DNA of 62,902 nucleotides from Oscillospiraceae bacterium (GTDB lineage Bacteria; Bacillota; Clostridia; Oscillospirales; Oscillospiraceae): NCBI GenBank assembly GCA_017632035.1, contig JAGBSG010000010.1, positions 1 to 62,902 of the forward strand, read 5' to 3'. Shown piece by piece: positions 44,106 to 53,095 of this stretch (position 1 is its first letter; each line of letters starts with the position of its first letter). The notes under the pieces were generated by a model. It saw only the letters and a program-made list of their open reading frames with translations, ran no database searches and was not told where the DNA came from. The position numbers and the translations under genes were made by a program.

Positions 44106-44500
44106 GCTTTACTAAGTATATTGCCTACCAGGTCAAGCAGGCTTGTCAGTAACGGAATAGATAGCCACATGATCACCGCAATAGCCAGGATCTGCAGCGA
44201 TTTGCCAAGTGCGGCGTTACCGATATCCGTACAGATAAGCGCAACGATCTCACCCAGCAGACCTATACCCACAGATTTCAGCAGGATACCAAACACCTCG
44301 GGATCCATGCTGCTAAGATCCTGCAACCGACGAAACAAAGTAAAGACAGGCTCCAGGTATGTCAATGCAGCTCCAAGGACCATACAGCAGACAACCACAG
44401 TCAACAGCATGGATATATCCCTATCCCTTTTACTGAGTACCAGATACAGCGCAGCAGTGACCAGAACTGCCGCGCCCGCCTTCATAAAGCTATCCATCAA
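44102..44500 (-). CDS. spoIIIAD: Stage III sporulation protein AD
   Basis: A 132-residue membrane protein with four helices (AGAAVLVTAALYLVL, MLLTVVVCCMVLGAALTY and two C-terminal ones). Together with AC and AE it forms the membrane part of the channel. Overlaps spoIIIAC by 4 bp. Confidence 0.9.
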   Translation of the reverse strand: MMDSFMKAGAAVLVTAALYLVLSKRDRDISMLLTVVVCCMVLGAALTYLEPVFTLFRRLQDLSSMDPEVFGILLKSVGIGLLGEIVALICTDIGNAALGKSLQILAIAVIMWLSIPLLTSLLDLVGNILSKA

Positions 44501-44691
44501 AACTTAAATAGTGTTTTCACAAGATCAAACAGATCAGCAATTTTCTGCGCCACCATCATCAATACGACTACCAGACCGGCAAGTGTTGTCATGGTTGCCT
44601 GTTCTTCTCTACCGGACCGTGCAAGAACCTGATTCAGAATGGAGACAATGATACCGATCGCCGCGATCTTAAAAATCAAATCAATATCCAT
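44497..44691 (-). CDS. spoIIIAC: Stage III sporulation protein AC
   Basis: A 64-residue protein with two helices (IFKIAAIGIIVSILNQVL, LAGLVVVLMMVAQKIADLF), the normal size for SpoIIIAC. Confidence 0.92.
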   Translation of the reverse strand: MDIDLIFKIAAIGIIVSILNQVLARSGREEQATMTTLAGLVVVLMMVAQKIADLFDLVKTLFKF

Positions 44692-44694
44692 AGA

Positions 44695-45207
44695 TCAAAT
44701 CAGCAGTATAGCAAGCGCTGCGCCGGCACACAGGCACAATGTCTGATAGCTGCGCAAGCGAACCTCCTTGTTGTTTTCGAGCATCTCTAATTTTTCACGG
44801 CAGAACTGTCGGGCGTACTCCAGCCCCTTCAGCTGCCCCTGTAAATCAAACTTGCCCAAGGATTGACCCAAACAAAGCAAACACGACTTTGTATGTGTGG
44901 GCAACTCTGGGCTGTGTGAAACTGCGGCGGTCATACAGCTGCTTACATCGGGTGACACCTGGTTTTCCAGTTCCGTCGAAAAAGCCTGCAATGCTGTTTT
45001 CAGAAGTCCGCTGGCTTCTAATGCGCTTTGTTTGCACAGTTGTGGAAGAGGTGTGAGCCGGTATTGCAACTCACATTCCATATAGTCGAGGATTGCCAGC
45101 AGCTGCCGCAAATATTTGACTTCCCGGCGATGTGATGCTGCAATTGTAATACCAAATCCTCCGCTGGCCGCAATCACAAGCACTGCACCGATCAGCTTTA
45201 TACTCAT
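44695..45207 (-). CDS. spoIIIAB: Stage III sporulation protein AB
   Basis: A 170-residue protein with helices at both ends (LIGAVLVIAASGGFGITIA at the N-terminus, CLCAGAALAILLI at the C-terminus) and a helical centre (LRQLLAILDYMECELQYRL), resembling GspF-type subunits. Overlaps spoIIIAA by 4 bp. Confidence 0.92.
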   Translation of the reverse strand: MSIKLIGAVLVIAASGGFGITIAASHRREVKYLRQLLAILDYMECELQYRLTPLPQLCKQSALEASGLLKTALQAFSTELENQVSPDVSSCMTAAVSHSPELPTHTKSCLLCLGQSLGKFDLQGQLKGLEYARQFCREKLEMLENNKEVRLRSYQTLCLCAGAALAILLI

Positions 45208-46052
45208 AACAATATCCTTTCTGCCCGCCAGGACTTGTCCGGTTGCATCACCAACAAAGTATCAAACAGCTTACTCTCAATAATCGGCTGATACGCAGGG
45301 CGTCGCAGCAGATCCGTTCTTCCACCGGCATGGGCTGTAGCAAGCAGTGATACACCACTCCAACCTGCACGCATCAGCGCATCGCAGTCTGCCTGTTCGG
45401 TTATTTCATCAACAGCGATACAGGCTGGTCCCATCGTCCGGAGAACGGTGCTGATCCCCTGTGTTTTGGTGCAATTGGTCATGATATCTGTGCGCTTACC
45501 GGCAGGAAAGCAGCTTGTCCCATGTATAAGAGGAAACAACTCACCTCTCTCATCTACAACCACTACACTCCCCTCCCGGTCCTCGGATCTTTGCCGTATA
45601 AGATCTCGCAGCAGTGTGGTCTTTCCGCTGCCAGGCTTTCCTACAATCAACACAGACCCCGTATAGCACTGGGCTGCATTTGCAATTCCCGGAAAATCTC
45701 TTGCCACACGCATACATACCGAGAAAGGATTTCGGATTCCGGACATAAGCCCATCATGAATCACTGCCTCACCACAAACACCGATCCTGTGTCCCCCAGC
45801 TGCTGTAATATATCCATTACGGAGTGTGGAAGCTGCCCACGGAGAATACTGCGAGGTCGCATTCATTACAAAACTCAGATCTTCTGCCGACACATTCCTC
45901 CGAAGCCACAGTGAGCCGCTAATTGTAACCAGTTCTGGGGGTAGTCTGACACGAAGCCGCAATTCCTGTAGCTCGTCCTTCCCAAGCGTATCAACATCTT
46001 TTCGCATCCATAGTGGCAGCAGCTGAATGAACTCTTGCCATGCGCATCTCAT
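45204..46052 (-). CDS. spoIIIAA: Stage III sporulation protein AA, ATPase
   Basis: A 282-residue secretion-type ATPase that may energise the feeding channel. Walker A is IVGKPGSGKTTLLRDL and Walker B VVVDERGEL; the SpoIIIAA-specific PFSVCMRVAR is also present. ATG 46052 (MRCAWQEF) has AGGGAG 8 nt upstream; in-frame ATGs at 46076 and 46058 are alternatives. Confidence 0.92.
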   Translation of the reverse strand: MRCAWQEFIQLLPLWMRKDVDTLGKDELQELRLRVRLPPELVTISGSLWLRRNVSAEDLSFVMNATSQYSPWAASTLRNGYITAAGGHRIGVCGEAVIHDGLMSGIRNPFSVCMRVARDFPGIANAAQCYTGSVLIVGKPGSGKTTLLRDLIRQRSEDREGSVVVVDERGELFPLIHGTSCFPAGKRTDIMTNCTKTQGISTVLRTMGPACIAVDEITEQADCDALMRAGWSGVSLLATAHAGGRTDLLRRPAYQPIIESKLFDTLLVMQPDKSWRAERILL

Positions 46053-46071
46053 TTGCATCACTCCCTGATCC

Positions 46072-46101
46072 AGCATATGGTTAGCAGAAGTGGTTTATGA
46101 C
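46072..46101 (-). promoter_or_regulatory. Candidate SigE-type promoter of spoIIIA
   Basis: On the minus strand: GTCATAAA (46094-46101), 14-bp spacer, CATATGCT (46072-46079), resembling mother-cell SigE promoters (ATA-type -35, CATACAAT -10). The spoIIIA operon is SigE-dependent in B. subtilis. The leader would be very short, so this is tentative. Confidence 0.35.
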
Positions 46102-46104
46102 AGT

Positions 46105-46135
46105 AAAAACCCGGTACAGATCACTCTGTACCGGG
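46105..46135 (-). terminator. Terminator after the ECF S-component gene
   Basis: CCCGGTACAGA/TCTGTACCGGG (11 bp perfect, loop TCAC), followed on the minus strand by TTTTT. Confidence 0.9.
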
Positions 46136-46148
46136 CAAAGATATGATT

Positions 46149-46796
46149 TTACTTTTTTAGAACTGCGTTCACACCGCGGCTGACCACGGTTCCAAGGAAG
46201 GCACAAAGCAAGGCCTCAACAAGCCCCTGAACGCCAACAAACCAGCAGGCAAAGGCCAGCATATTCTCGGTGCCTGACATGGCCATAAAGTCACGAATAT
46301 AATCCGTAGCGCCAAATAAAACAAGTAATGTTGTCATAAAGAAGAGCGTGTTCAGGAGTGCTCCGCCAAGGCTTGCAGCCACATAAGGGATCATCATTTT
46401 CGCCTGATATCCAAGCCCCTTTGCGGCATTAGCAGGTGTTATAAGCTTGCGAAGGCCTGCGTAGATCAGACCGCACAGCCATCCCATCAATGTCCGCGTG
46501 GGAACGCATACCAAAAAGGTAAAGATGGGATTGATGCCCAGAAGTGCTGTACCAAAGGCACTTTTTCCAAAGCACTCCCAAAAGCTGATGAGGCCAAAAA
46601 CCAGCCCCAGCGCGGCACCGACAGATTGGCCCATAAGAATGGCTCCCACAATGACCGGAAACTGCAAAATCGTCATTTCGAGTATACCGATTTTGATCAT
46701 TCCCAGACCGGTGAGCTCAAGCACCAGCATGATCGCAATGAGCACGGCCATTTGCGTCAGGTACAGGATCTTTGTGTGGTTTTTACTTGTTTGCAT
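46149..46796 (-). CDS. ECF transporter S component
   Basis: A 215-residue membrane protein with about six helices. The N-terminal LTQMAVLIAIMLVLELTGLG and ILEMTILQFPVIVGAILMG are typical of vitamin-binding S components that share a common EcfAAT module, which is not in this window. The vitamin is not readable; pantothenate- or riboflavin-type S proteins are possible. Monocistronic. Confidence 0.82.
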   Translation of the reverse strand: MQTSKNHTKILYLTQMAVLIAIMLVLELTGLGMIKIGILEMTILQFPVIVGAILMGQSVGAALGLVFGLISFWECFGKSAFGTALLGINPIFTFLVCVPTRTLMGWLCGLIYAGLRKLITPANAAKGLGYQAKMMIPYVAASLGGALLNTLFFMTTLLVLFGATDYIRDFMAMSGTENMLAFACWFVGVQGLVEALLCAFLGTVVSRGVNAVLKK

Positions 46797-46896
46797 AATA
46801 ATATTTCCTCCTTGCTGTCGCTCCGGCTCTCCGGATGCGATGCATAATTGAGCCGTTTCTGGCTGATTCCAAATCAGGGATCATCCCCGAAACAGA

Positions 46897-49545
46897 TCAA
46901 TCAAGTTCCTCAGGTACACTCTCTCCAGAGCTATCTGTCAGGTCATCAAAACCCAACTGCGCGCTGCCTCCGCTACGCATGGCCGCCCACTGCTCCTTTG
47001 TGACAAGGATCGCTCTGGGCTTACTGCCCTGGAAGGGACCAACGATCCCCTTCTCTTCCATTTCATCCACGATTCTGGCTGCCCGGGCATAGCCCAGCTT
47101 CAGCCTGCGCTGGAGCATGGAAACCGACGCCTGACCCGTCTCCAGTATCACATCAACAGCAGCGGGAAGCATCTCATCACCGGCAAGTTCATCAGAATTA
47201 GGTTCCGGATCGGAAGCAGTCACCTTGCCGCTGTTACCGGTCTGTGCTGCTTTCCGCTCGATCTCTTCCATAACCTGCTGGTCGTAGGTCGTAACATAGT
47301 TGTTCTTTACATAGCTCGTGACAGCCTCTACCTCGGGATCGCTGACAAAACAGCCCTGGACACGCTTAGGTTTGCCGCTGCCAATAGGCGCATAGAGCAT
47401 GTCACCCTTTCCAACCAGTTTTTCCGCACCCTGCGTATCCAAAATGATGCGCGATTCCATTGCAGATGCAACGGCAAAGGCGATTCTGGAAGGGATATTT
47501 GCCTTCATCAGGCCTGTGATCACATCGGCAGAGGGGCGCTGGGTTGCAATCACAAGATGGATACCGGATGCGCGGCCCATCTGTGCGATCCGGCAGATAG
47601 ACTCTTCTACCTCCTTAGCCGCTACCAGCATCAAGTCTGCCAACTCATCAATGATGACCACGATCTGTGGGAGCTTACTGCCTTCCTCTTCGCTCTCCAT
47701 TATGCTGTTATATGCCTCCAGATCGCGAACTCCCGCATCTGACATAGCCTTATACCGCCGCATCATCTCCGTAACCGCCCACTGGAGAGAGCCGGCAGCC
47801 TTCTTGGGATCTGTGACTACAGGAATCAGAAGATGCGGGATACCATTGTAGATACCCAACTCAACCATCTTGGGATCGACCATGATGAGCTTCACATCAT
47901 CGGGACTTGCTTTGTAAAGCAGAGAAATGATGATAGAGTTCATACATACAGATTTACCGGAACCGGTCGTACCTGCGATCAGCATATGGGGCAGTTTTGC
48001 GATGTTACCCACGATACAGCTGCCACCAATGTCCTTACCTACAGCGAACGAAGATTTGGACTTTGCCCTGCTAAACTCCTGGGAATCAATAACCTCCCGT
48101 AAGGATACTGTTGTTACGGCACGGTTAGGTACTTCAATACCCACAACGGATATCTTTCCGGGTACTGCAGCGATTCTGACACCGGAAGCACCAAGACTCA
48201 AAGCGATGTCATCTGCTGCCGTAGTCAGCTTGTTCAGCCGAACACCCTTCTCCAGTTCAACCTCATAACGGGTCACACTGGGGCCGCGAGTCACATTGAT
48301 AATATGCGCTTCTATCTTAAAGCTGGCAAGTGTTTCGTTTAGGCGGCGGGAATTTTCACGCATCTCCGCAGTACCGTCGGCGATGCCACCGCCCGGCAGT
48401 TTCAGCAGATCAATGGGCGGATAGCAGTATTCCGGCTTTTGAACGGCCTCTGCCTGGGCTATTTCCTGCGCCACCTGAGCTGCCGATTCGTCAGCTTCCT
48501 TCGCCGTCACTTTGCGTGGTTTCACAACTTGGGGTACAGGCGGGATCGGTGTGTTTAGCTCCAGTGCAGGCATATCACTGGGTATCTCATCCTCCGTTAC
48601 GGCAGGCTTTGCTGCAGATGGAGCTGGCTGTACAAATGCAGGTACAGCAATCTCATCTTCTGTAATATCATTCACAGCAATACCGGCAGCGCCCACAGGA
48701 GATGCTACATCACCGTCGATCTGACGCATCATGTCGGAGACCTTGTTCTGCACTGAAGAGCCGCTATTCTTTGGCGCACTGACTGCTGCCGTTTGTGCGG
48801 CCTTGTTTCTGCGGTTCTCAACATACTCAATGCGTTTTGTTGCAATATGATTGACCACAATAGCCGCAGGCTCGGGCTGTTCTTCCGGAATCTCATCTTC
48901 CCACTGGGCACGGGGACGATTCCGAACAGCACGGATAATACTTGGGACCGTGATCTGCATACCACCGAGCAGTGTAAATACAGCACCAACAACGAATAGA
49001 ATGTAGGATATCACAGTGCCGCACAGCCAACGAACCAGCATGGCGATACATCCGCAAAGGATACCGCCGGTGCTTCCACCGCTGCCGCCGAAAAACAGTT
49101 CTCCAACAAGCGCCAGACCGCTGGGGAGATTCTGAGGATCAAGACTTAAGTGGGAAATGCACCCACAGAGGATCACAAATACGCCGATGCAGATACTGCG
49201 CATGATAACGGGTCGCTTCCCACTGAAGGCGTGGATAAAGAATAAGTAAAGCAAAGCCGGAATCAGCACAAAAAAGCCCACACGGCCAACAAAACCAAGC
49301 AGTACGCTTTCAATCAGTTGGGTCAAAGCACCTTCCGGATTTAAGAAAATTACAAGGCACAGAATGAAGGCAGCCAGAAAAACGCCTGAAGTAATAAAAC
49401 GAATCGGAATCTGCCGTTCCTGCTTCGGCCCATTCTTTGCTTTCTTTGCAGATCCTTCAGCGGATGATTTCTTTTCAGGACTTTTTTTGGATTTGGCAGC
49501 AGAAACAGCCCGTTCCGCCTGGGATTTACGCTTTTGTTCCGCCAT
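46897..49545 (-). CDS. ftsK: DNA translocase FtsK/SpoIIIE
   Basis: An 882-residue septal DNA pump. A Lys/Ser-rich N-terminus precedes four membrane helices (to about residue 200), then a Pro/Ala/Glu linker and the RecA-like motor with Walker A AGTTGSGKSV and IVVIIDELADLM. The C-terminal winged-helix gamma domain (VSMLQRRLKLGYARAARIVDEM) reads orienting DNA sequences. In a spore-former it moves the chromosome into the forespore. Only one such gene is seen here. Confidence 0.96.
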   Translation of the reverse strand: MAEQKRKSQAERAVSAAKSKKSPEKKSSAEGSAKKAKNGPKQERQIPIRFITSGVFLAAFILCLVIFLNPEGALTQLIESVLLGFVGRVGFFVLIPALLYLFFIHAFSGKRPVIMRSICIGVFVILCGCISHLSLDPQNLPSGLALVGELFFGGSGGSTGGILCGCIAMLVRWLCGTVISYILFVVGAVFTLLGGMQITVPSIIRAVRNRPRAQWEDEIPEEQPEPAAIVVNHIATKRIEYVENRRNKAAQTAAVSAPKNSGSSVQNKVSDMMRQIDGDVASPVGAAGIAVNDITEDEIAVPAFVQPAPSAAKPAVTEDEIPSDMPALELNTPIPPVPQVVKPRKVTAKEADESAAQVAQEIAQAEAVQKPEYCYPPIDLLKLPGGGIADGTAEMRENSRRLNETLASFKIEAHIINVTRGPSVTRYEVELEKGVRLNKLTTAADDIALSLGASGVRIAAVPGKISVVGIEVPNRAVTTVSLREVIDSQEFSRAKSKSSFAVGKDIGGSCIVGNIAKLPHMLIAGTTGSGKSVCMNSIIISLLYKASPDDVKLIMVDPKMVELGIYNGIPHLLIPVVTDPKKAAGSLQWAVTEMMRRYKAMSDAGVRDLEAYNSIMESEEEGSKLPQIVVIIDELADLMLVAAKEVEESICRIAQMGRASGIHLVIATQRPSADVITGLMKANIPSRIAFAVASAMESRIILDTQGAEKLVGKGDMLYAPIGSGKPKRVQGCFVSDPEVEAVTSYVKNNYVTTYDQQVMEEIERKAAQTGNSGKVTASDPEPNSDELAGDEMLPAAVDVILETGQASVSMLQRRLKLGYARAARIVDEMEEKGIVGPFQGSKPRAILVTKEQWAAMRSGGSAQLGFDDLTDSSGESVPEELD

Positions 49546-49557
49546 ATGTTCCTCCCA

Positions 49558-50388
49558 TTAAATCGTCATGTATAGTATAAATGCAAACAGGGCCGCACCC
49601 CAAGAGTAATATGAAAAACCAAACAATCCAGCACGAACAGAGATGAAGCGAACCAGTATGATCGCAAGACGCGCACCAACAAAGGCTGCAGCTGTGCAAA
49701 CAATTCCTTGTAGGAATACAAGGAAACCCACGCCCGCAAAACCGCTGGCAAAGAGTCCGTAAATATCAAAGCAAATATATCCCAAAAGCGCCGGATAACT
49801 GAACAGCAAGCTCCACTTTAACGCCTGCTGTGTATCCACACCTCTGGCAACCGCAACACTGGAAAAAGCACCGATCCGGGAAATACCGGGCAGCATCGAC
49901 AGCGCGCTGCCTGCACCGAACAGCAATGCATCCAGCTTAGTAACGCTCCGGGAATCCTTGTTCCCTTGGGGTAAGTACACAGGAAAATGCAAAATCAGAC
50001 CGTTCATTATCAAAAACAGCGCCACAAGGTGGAGCTGACCGCGCCACTGCAAGGTCCTTGGATAGAGTAAAAACGCCAGCAGCAATGGGATACAGGCTGT
50101 TTTTATTAAAGAGATGTCCATAACACTTTGGATATCCGGATGGCGCCTGCGACGCCGCTTTGGGATCAGCGACAACTGGTGTTCCTTCTGCAGCCGTCTA
50201 AGCAGATTCCTTGTTTCAAAAAACAGGCCGAGCAGTATACCGGCATGAACAGAAAAGCCCAGTATCGGCATTTCTCCGTCAGCACCAAACAAGCGCAACA
50301 GAATTGCCCTATGTGCGAAGGAGGAAACAGGCAGAATCTCCGTCAAACCGGAAACCAGCGCATATAGAATACTTTCCAGAAAACGCAT
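49558..50388 (-). CDS. uppP: Undecaprenyl-diphosphatase-like protein (UppP/BacA family, divergent)
   Basis: A 276-residue polytopic protein of the BacA family, which recycles undecaprenyl diphosphate for wall synthesis. Family motifs are present but altered: GLTEILPVSSFAH instead of the usual -SSSGH, and LPGISRIGA instead of PG-SRSG. Key Glu and His positions of the first motif remain. The start may be ATG 50388 or 50415. It lies between tepA and ftsK. Confidence 0.78.
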   Translation of the reverse strand: MRFLESILYALVSGLTEILPVSSFAHRAILLRLFGADGEMPILGFSVHAGILLGLFFETRNLLRRLQKEHQLSLIPKRRRRRHPDIQSVMDISLIKTACIPLLLAFLLYPRTLQWRGQLHLVALFLIMNGLILHFPVYLPQGNKDSRSVTKLDALLFGAGSALSMLPGISRIGAFSSVAVARGVDTQQALKWSLLFSYPALLGYICFDIYGLFASGFAGVGFLVFLQGIVCTAAAFVGARLAIILVRFISVRAGLFGFSYYSWGAALFAFILYMTI

Positions 50389-50469
50389 ATCCAGACCTGC
50401 CCTCCTCAACTTCATTTCACCTTATCATAACATATTATTTTTACAATTTCCACCCTGGAATGAAAAATT

Positions 50470-51180
50470 TTATACTTCCTGCTTTTTACCGCTATTCTTA
50501 CCGCTTCTTTTTTCAATCATCTTGTGCAAGGCGCTCAGCGCGTCGTTCAAGCCGCCAAGCTTGTCGATCAGACCTGATGCTACAGCTTCCTTACCATAGA
50601 GGATCGTTCCTACATCAGTAGCCATCTCTCCTGTTGCCATCATATAGCTCTCAAACTGCTCTTTTGATATCCCGGAATTTTCCGTAACAAAGTCTGCGAT
50701 CTGTTCCTGGATCCGCTGAAAATAACGGAATGTCTGGGGCGCACCGACAACAAGGCCCGTCATTCTTACAGGGTGCACCGTCATGCTGGCTGTTGGCGTA
50801 ATAAACGATTTTTTTGTGCAGACTGCCAGAGGAATGCCGATGGAGTGTCCGCCGCCCAAAACAAGCGAAACCGTGGGTTTTTTCATTCCCGCGATCATCT
50901 CAGCAATGGCAAGACCCGCCTCGATATCACCTCCCACTGTATTCAGCAGCAGAAGAAGCCCGTCGATCTCATCACTTTCCTCAATGCCAGCAAGCAAAGG
51001 CAAAACATGCTCATACTTTGTTGTTTTTAAAGTTTCCGGCAAGACCTGATGTCCTTCTACCTGTCCAATGATCGTCAGTGTATATATGTTTCCCTTGCTG
51101 CTTTTTGTGATATCAGAGCCGAGTTCAACGACCTGTTCTCGCTCCTCTTTCTTTACATCCGGATCCTTTGTTTGCTCCAT
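50470..51180 (-). CDS. tepA: ClpP-like protease TepA
   Basis: A 236-residue ClpP-fold protein. The glycine-rich loop NTVGGDIEAGLAIAEMI and the Ser in GGGHSIGIPLA are in ClpP-like positions, and TPTASMTVHPV follows. TepA was described in B. subtilis as a translocation-enhancing protein and is commonly found ahead of ftsK/spoIIIE. It is cytoplasmic (no signal peptide). Confidence 0.88.
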   Translation of the reverse strand: MEQTKDPDVKKEEREQVVELGSDITKSSKGNIYTLTIIGQVEGHQVLPETLKTTKYEHVLPLLAGIEESDEIDGLLLLLNTVGGDIEAGLAIAEMIAGMKKPTVSLVLGGGHSIGIPLAVCTKKSFITPTASMTVHPVRMTGLVVGAPQTFRYFQRIQEQIADFVTENSGISKEQFESYMMATGEMATDVGTILYGKEAVASGLIDKLGGLNDALSALHKMIEKRSGKNSGKKQEV

Positions 51181-51283
51181 GATATGACCTCCTTGGTTTT
51201 TTCATAGGATAACCAAAAAGACCACGCATAATTCTCTCTTGCTTCCTTTGACAGAATGTCGTATAATAACACCGGTGATGTAA

Positions 51284-51757
51284 TTGGCAGCAAAAACGAA
51301 CGCAGTCAGGCTTGTGCAGCAGGCAGGGATACCCTGTACAGAAGCTTTTTACGAATTTGATGAAAATGATCTAAACGGCAATCATGCCGCAAAGGCCATT
51401 GGCTTTCCTCCCGAGCAGGTTTTTAAGACCCTGGTAGCCAAAGGCGATCATACAGGTATTCATGTATTTTGCATACCGGTTTGTTATGAGCTGGATCTGA
51501 AAAAGGCAGCAAGGGCGGTCGGTGATAAACGCATTTCTCTGGTTCCTGTCAAGGATCTGCTCAATCTCACGGGATACATCCGTGGCGGTTGCAGCCCTGT
51601 GGGCATGAAGAAGAAGTATCCCACGCATTTTGATGAGACCTGCCAGCTGCACGATGAGATTGCTGTTTCCGCCGGCGCAAGAGGACATCAAATGATCGTT
51701 CCACCGGTTGATCTTGCCAGCCTCGTAGGAGCAGATTATCACGATTTAACGATATAA
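51284..51757 (+). CDS. ybaK: YbaK/EbsC-type aminoacyl-tRNA deacylase
   Basis: A 157-residue editing enzyme that hydrolyses mis-charged Cys-tRNA(Pro). Typical: KTNAVRLVQQAGI, the QVFKTLVAKGD lysine and GYIRGGCSPVGMKK. The start appears to be TTG 51284 with a weak SD (GGTGAT). Divergent from tepA. Confidence 0.92.
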   Translation: MAAKTNAVRLVQQAGIPCTEAFYEFDENDLNGNHAAKAIGFPPEQVFKTLVAKGDHTGIHVFCIPVCYELDLKKAARAVGDKRISLVPVKDLLNLTGYIRGGCSPVGMKKKYPTHFDETCQLHDEIAVSAGARGHQMIVPPVDLASLVGADYHDLTI

Positions 51758-51775
51758 CAGAAAGGAATCAAACCC

Positions 51776-52033
51776 ATGACTTTTGAATTTAAGACCAGAG
51801 GAACCTGTTCTCAGCATATACTCTTCGATGTGGAAGACGGAAAGGTATACAATGTCCAGTTCATTGGCGGCTGCAACGGCAACCTGAAGGGCATCAGTGC
51901 TCTTGTAGAAGGTATGCCTATTGATGATGTGATCGCAAAAGTGGACGGTATCCACTGCGGCATGAAGGCAACATCCTGTCCGGATCAGCTCGCTCAGGCC
52001 TTGAAAGAAGCAAAGGCCAAGCTTTGCGGCTAA
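51776..52033 (+). CDS. TSCPD-domain protein (TIGR03905-like)
   Basis: An 85-residue protein with the C-terminal signature ATSCPDQLAQAL and cysteines in RGTCSQ, GGCNGN and IHCGMK, possibly binding metal. The same domain occurs at the end of ribonucleotide reductases. Function unknown. It follows ybaK by 18 bp with RBS AAAGGA. Confidence 0.88.
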   Translation: MTFEFKTRGTCSQHILFDVEDGKVYNVQFIGGCNGNLKGISALVEGMPIDDVIAKVDGIHCGMKATSCPDQLAQALKEAKAKLCG

Positions 52034-52043
52034 AACAGCATAG

Positions 52044-52140
52044 AATCATAACCACCGGCCGTGTTGAAGTTGTAAGATAAAGGTAGACACATGGAAAACC
52101 ACCATGTTGTCTACCTTTTCTTTATGCTAAAATACAGACG
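52044..52140. repeat. Dispersed palindromic repeat, copy B
   Basis: An inverted copy of 21217-21314, nearly identical over ~97 bp. It lies between convergent genes (the TSCPD gene and xerD). The hairpin core GGTAGACACATGG / CCATGTTGTCTACC is kept; relative to copy A one substitution in the stem improves pairing. Confidence 0.85.
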
Positions 52141-52159
52141 AAGGCTTTCCTCTTACAAC

Positions 52160-52193
52160 AAAGACCTGCCGTGAATAAAACGGCAGGTCTTTT
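52160..52193. terminator. Terminator after xerD
   Basis: AAGACCTGCCGT/ACGGCAGGTCTT (12 bp perfect), with T-rich flanks on both sides. Confidence 0.88.
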
Positions 52194-53076
52194 AAGCTTT
52201 GGGATGGCATTTTGCATATACGGATTTCAGCTTCTGGTTAATCATGTGTGTATACATCTGTGTAGAGGATATATCGCTGTGGCCCATCAATTCCTGTACA
52301 GAAGTCAGATCAGCACCATTTTCAAGCAAATGTACAGCGAAGCTATGACGCAGCGTATGTGGTGTTATCTCTTTTTCAATGTGAGCAGAAGCCTGATAGT
52401 GCTTCAGGATCTTCCAGAAGCCCTGACGGCTCATACGGATACCGCTGACATTAACAAACAATGCTTGTTCGTCCATATCTGCAATCATGGAGTTGCGCAC
52501 ATTTTCCATATAAGCAGTCAACGCACGCAGTGCAGCGGGGTATAGCGGAATCGCCCTGGTCTTCTTTGCGCCTGTGCACTTAATAACACCCAGATCAAGG
52601 TTAACATCAGCGACATTGAGCTGTATCAGCTCTGTAACACGGATGCCTGTAGCGTACATGACTTCCAGCATGGCCTTATCCCGATATCCTTTGGCGTCAA
52701 CACAAACAGGCTGAGATAAAAGCAACTCGATCTCTCTGCCGGTAAGAATTTGAGGGGGCTTCTTCTCTCCCCTGTCGATGTGAATGTCAACAATGGGAGT
52801 ATGCTCCAAAAAACCGGTGGATACTACATAGGAGTAGAAGTTTTTAAGGCTAGCAAGACTTCTGGAGACCGTAGCGCCGGAACGTCCGTCAGATTCCAAA
52901 TGCGCAAGGTAATCGGCAATATTCAGTTTGGATGCATCTACGATATCAATGCTATTGCTCTCCCGCAGCCACTGAGAGAATTGACGGATGTCTCTCATGT
53001 AGGAGGCAACGGTATTGGCAGATGCCTGCTTTACCTTTGTCAGGTAATTTTCATATGCACTGACCAAATCCAACAT
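52192..53076 (-). CDS. xerD: Tyrosine recombinase XerD
   Basis: A 294-residue recombinase of normal Xer size. Catalytic residues: Arg in TGIRVTEL, Lys in CTGAKKTRAIP, HTLRH, the His in LMGHSDISS and Tyr in QMYTHM. It should resolve chromosome dimers at dif. It is clearly different from the longer recombinase at 29128. Confidence 0.93.
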   Translation of the reverse strand: MLDLVSAYENYLTKVKQASANTVASYMRDIRQFSQWLRESNSIDIVDASKLNIADYLAHLESDGRSGATVSRSLASLKNFYSYVVSTGFLEHTPIVDIHIDRGEKKPPQILTGREIELLLSQPVCVDAKGYRDKAMLEVMYATGIRVTELIQLNVADVNLDLGVIKCTGAKKTRAIPLYPAALRALTAYMENVRNSMIADMDEQALFVNVSGIRMSRQGFWKILKHYQASAHIEKEITPHTLRHSFAVHLLENGADLTSVQELMGHSDISSTQMYTHMINQKLKSVYAKCHPKA

Positions 53077-53095
53077 GAACCTGCGTAACCTTTCT

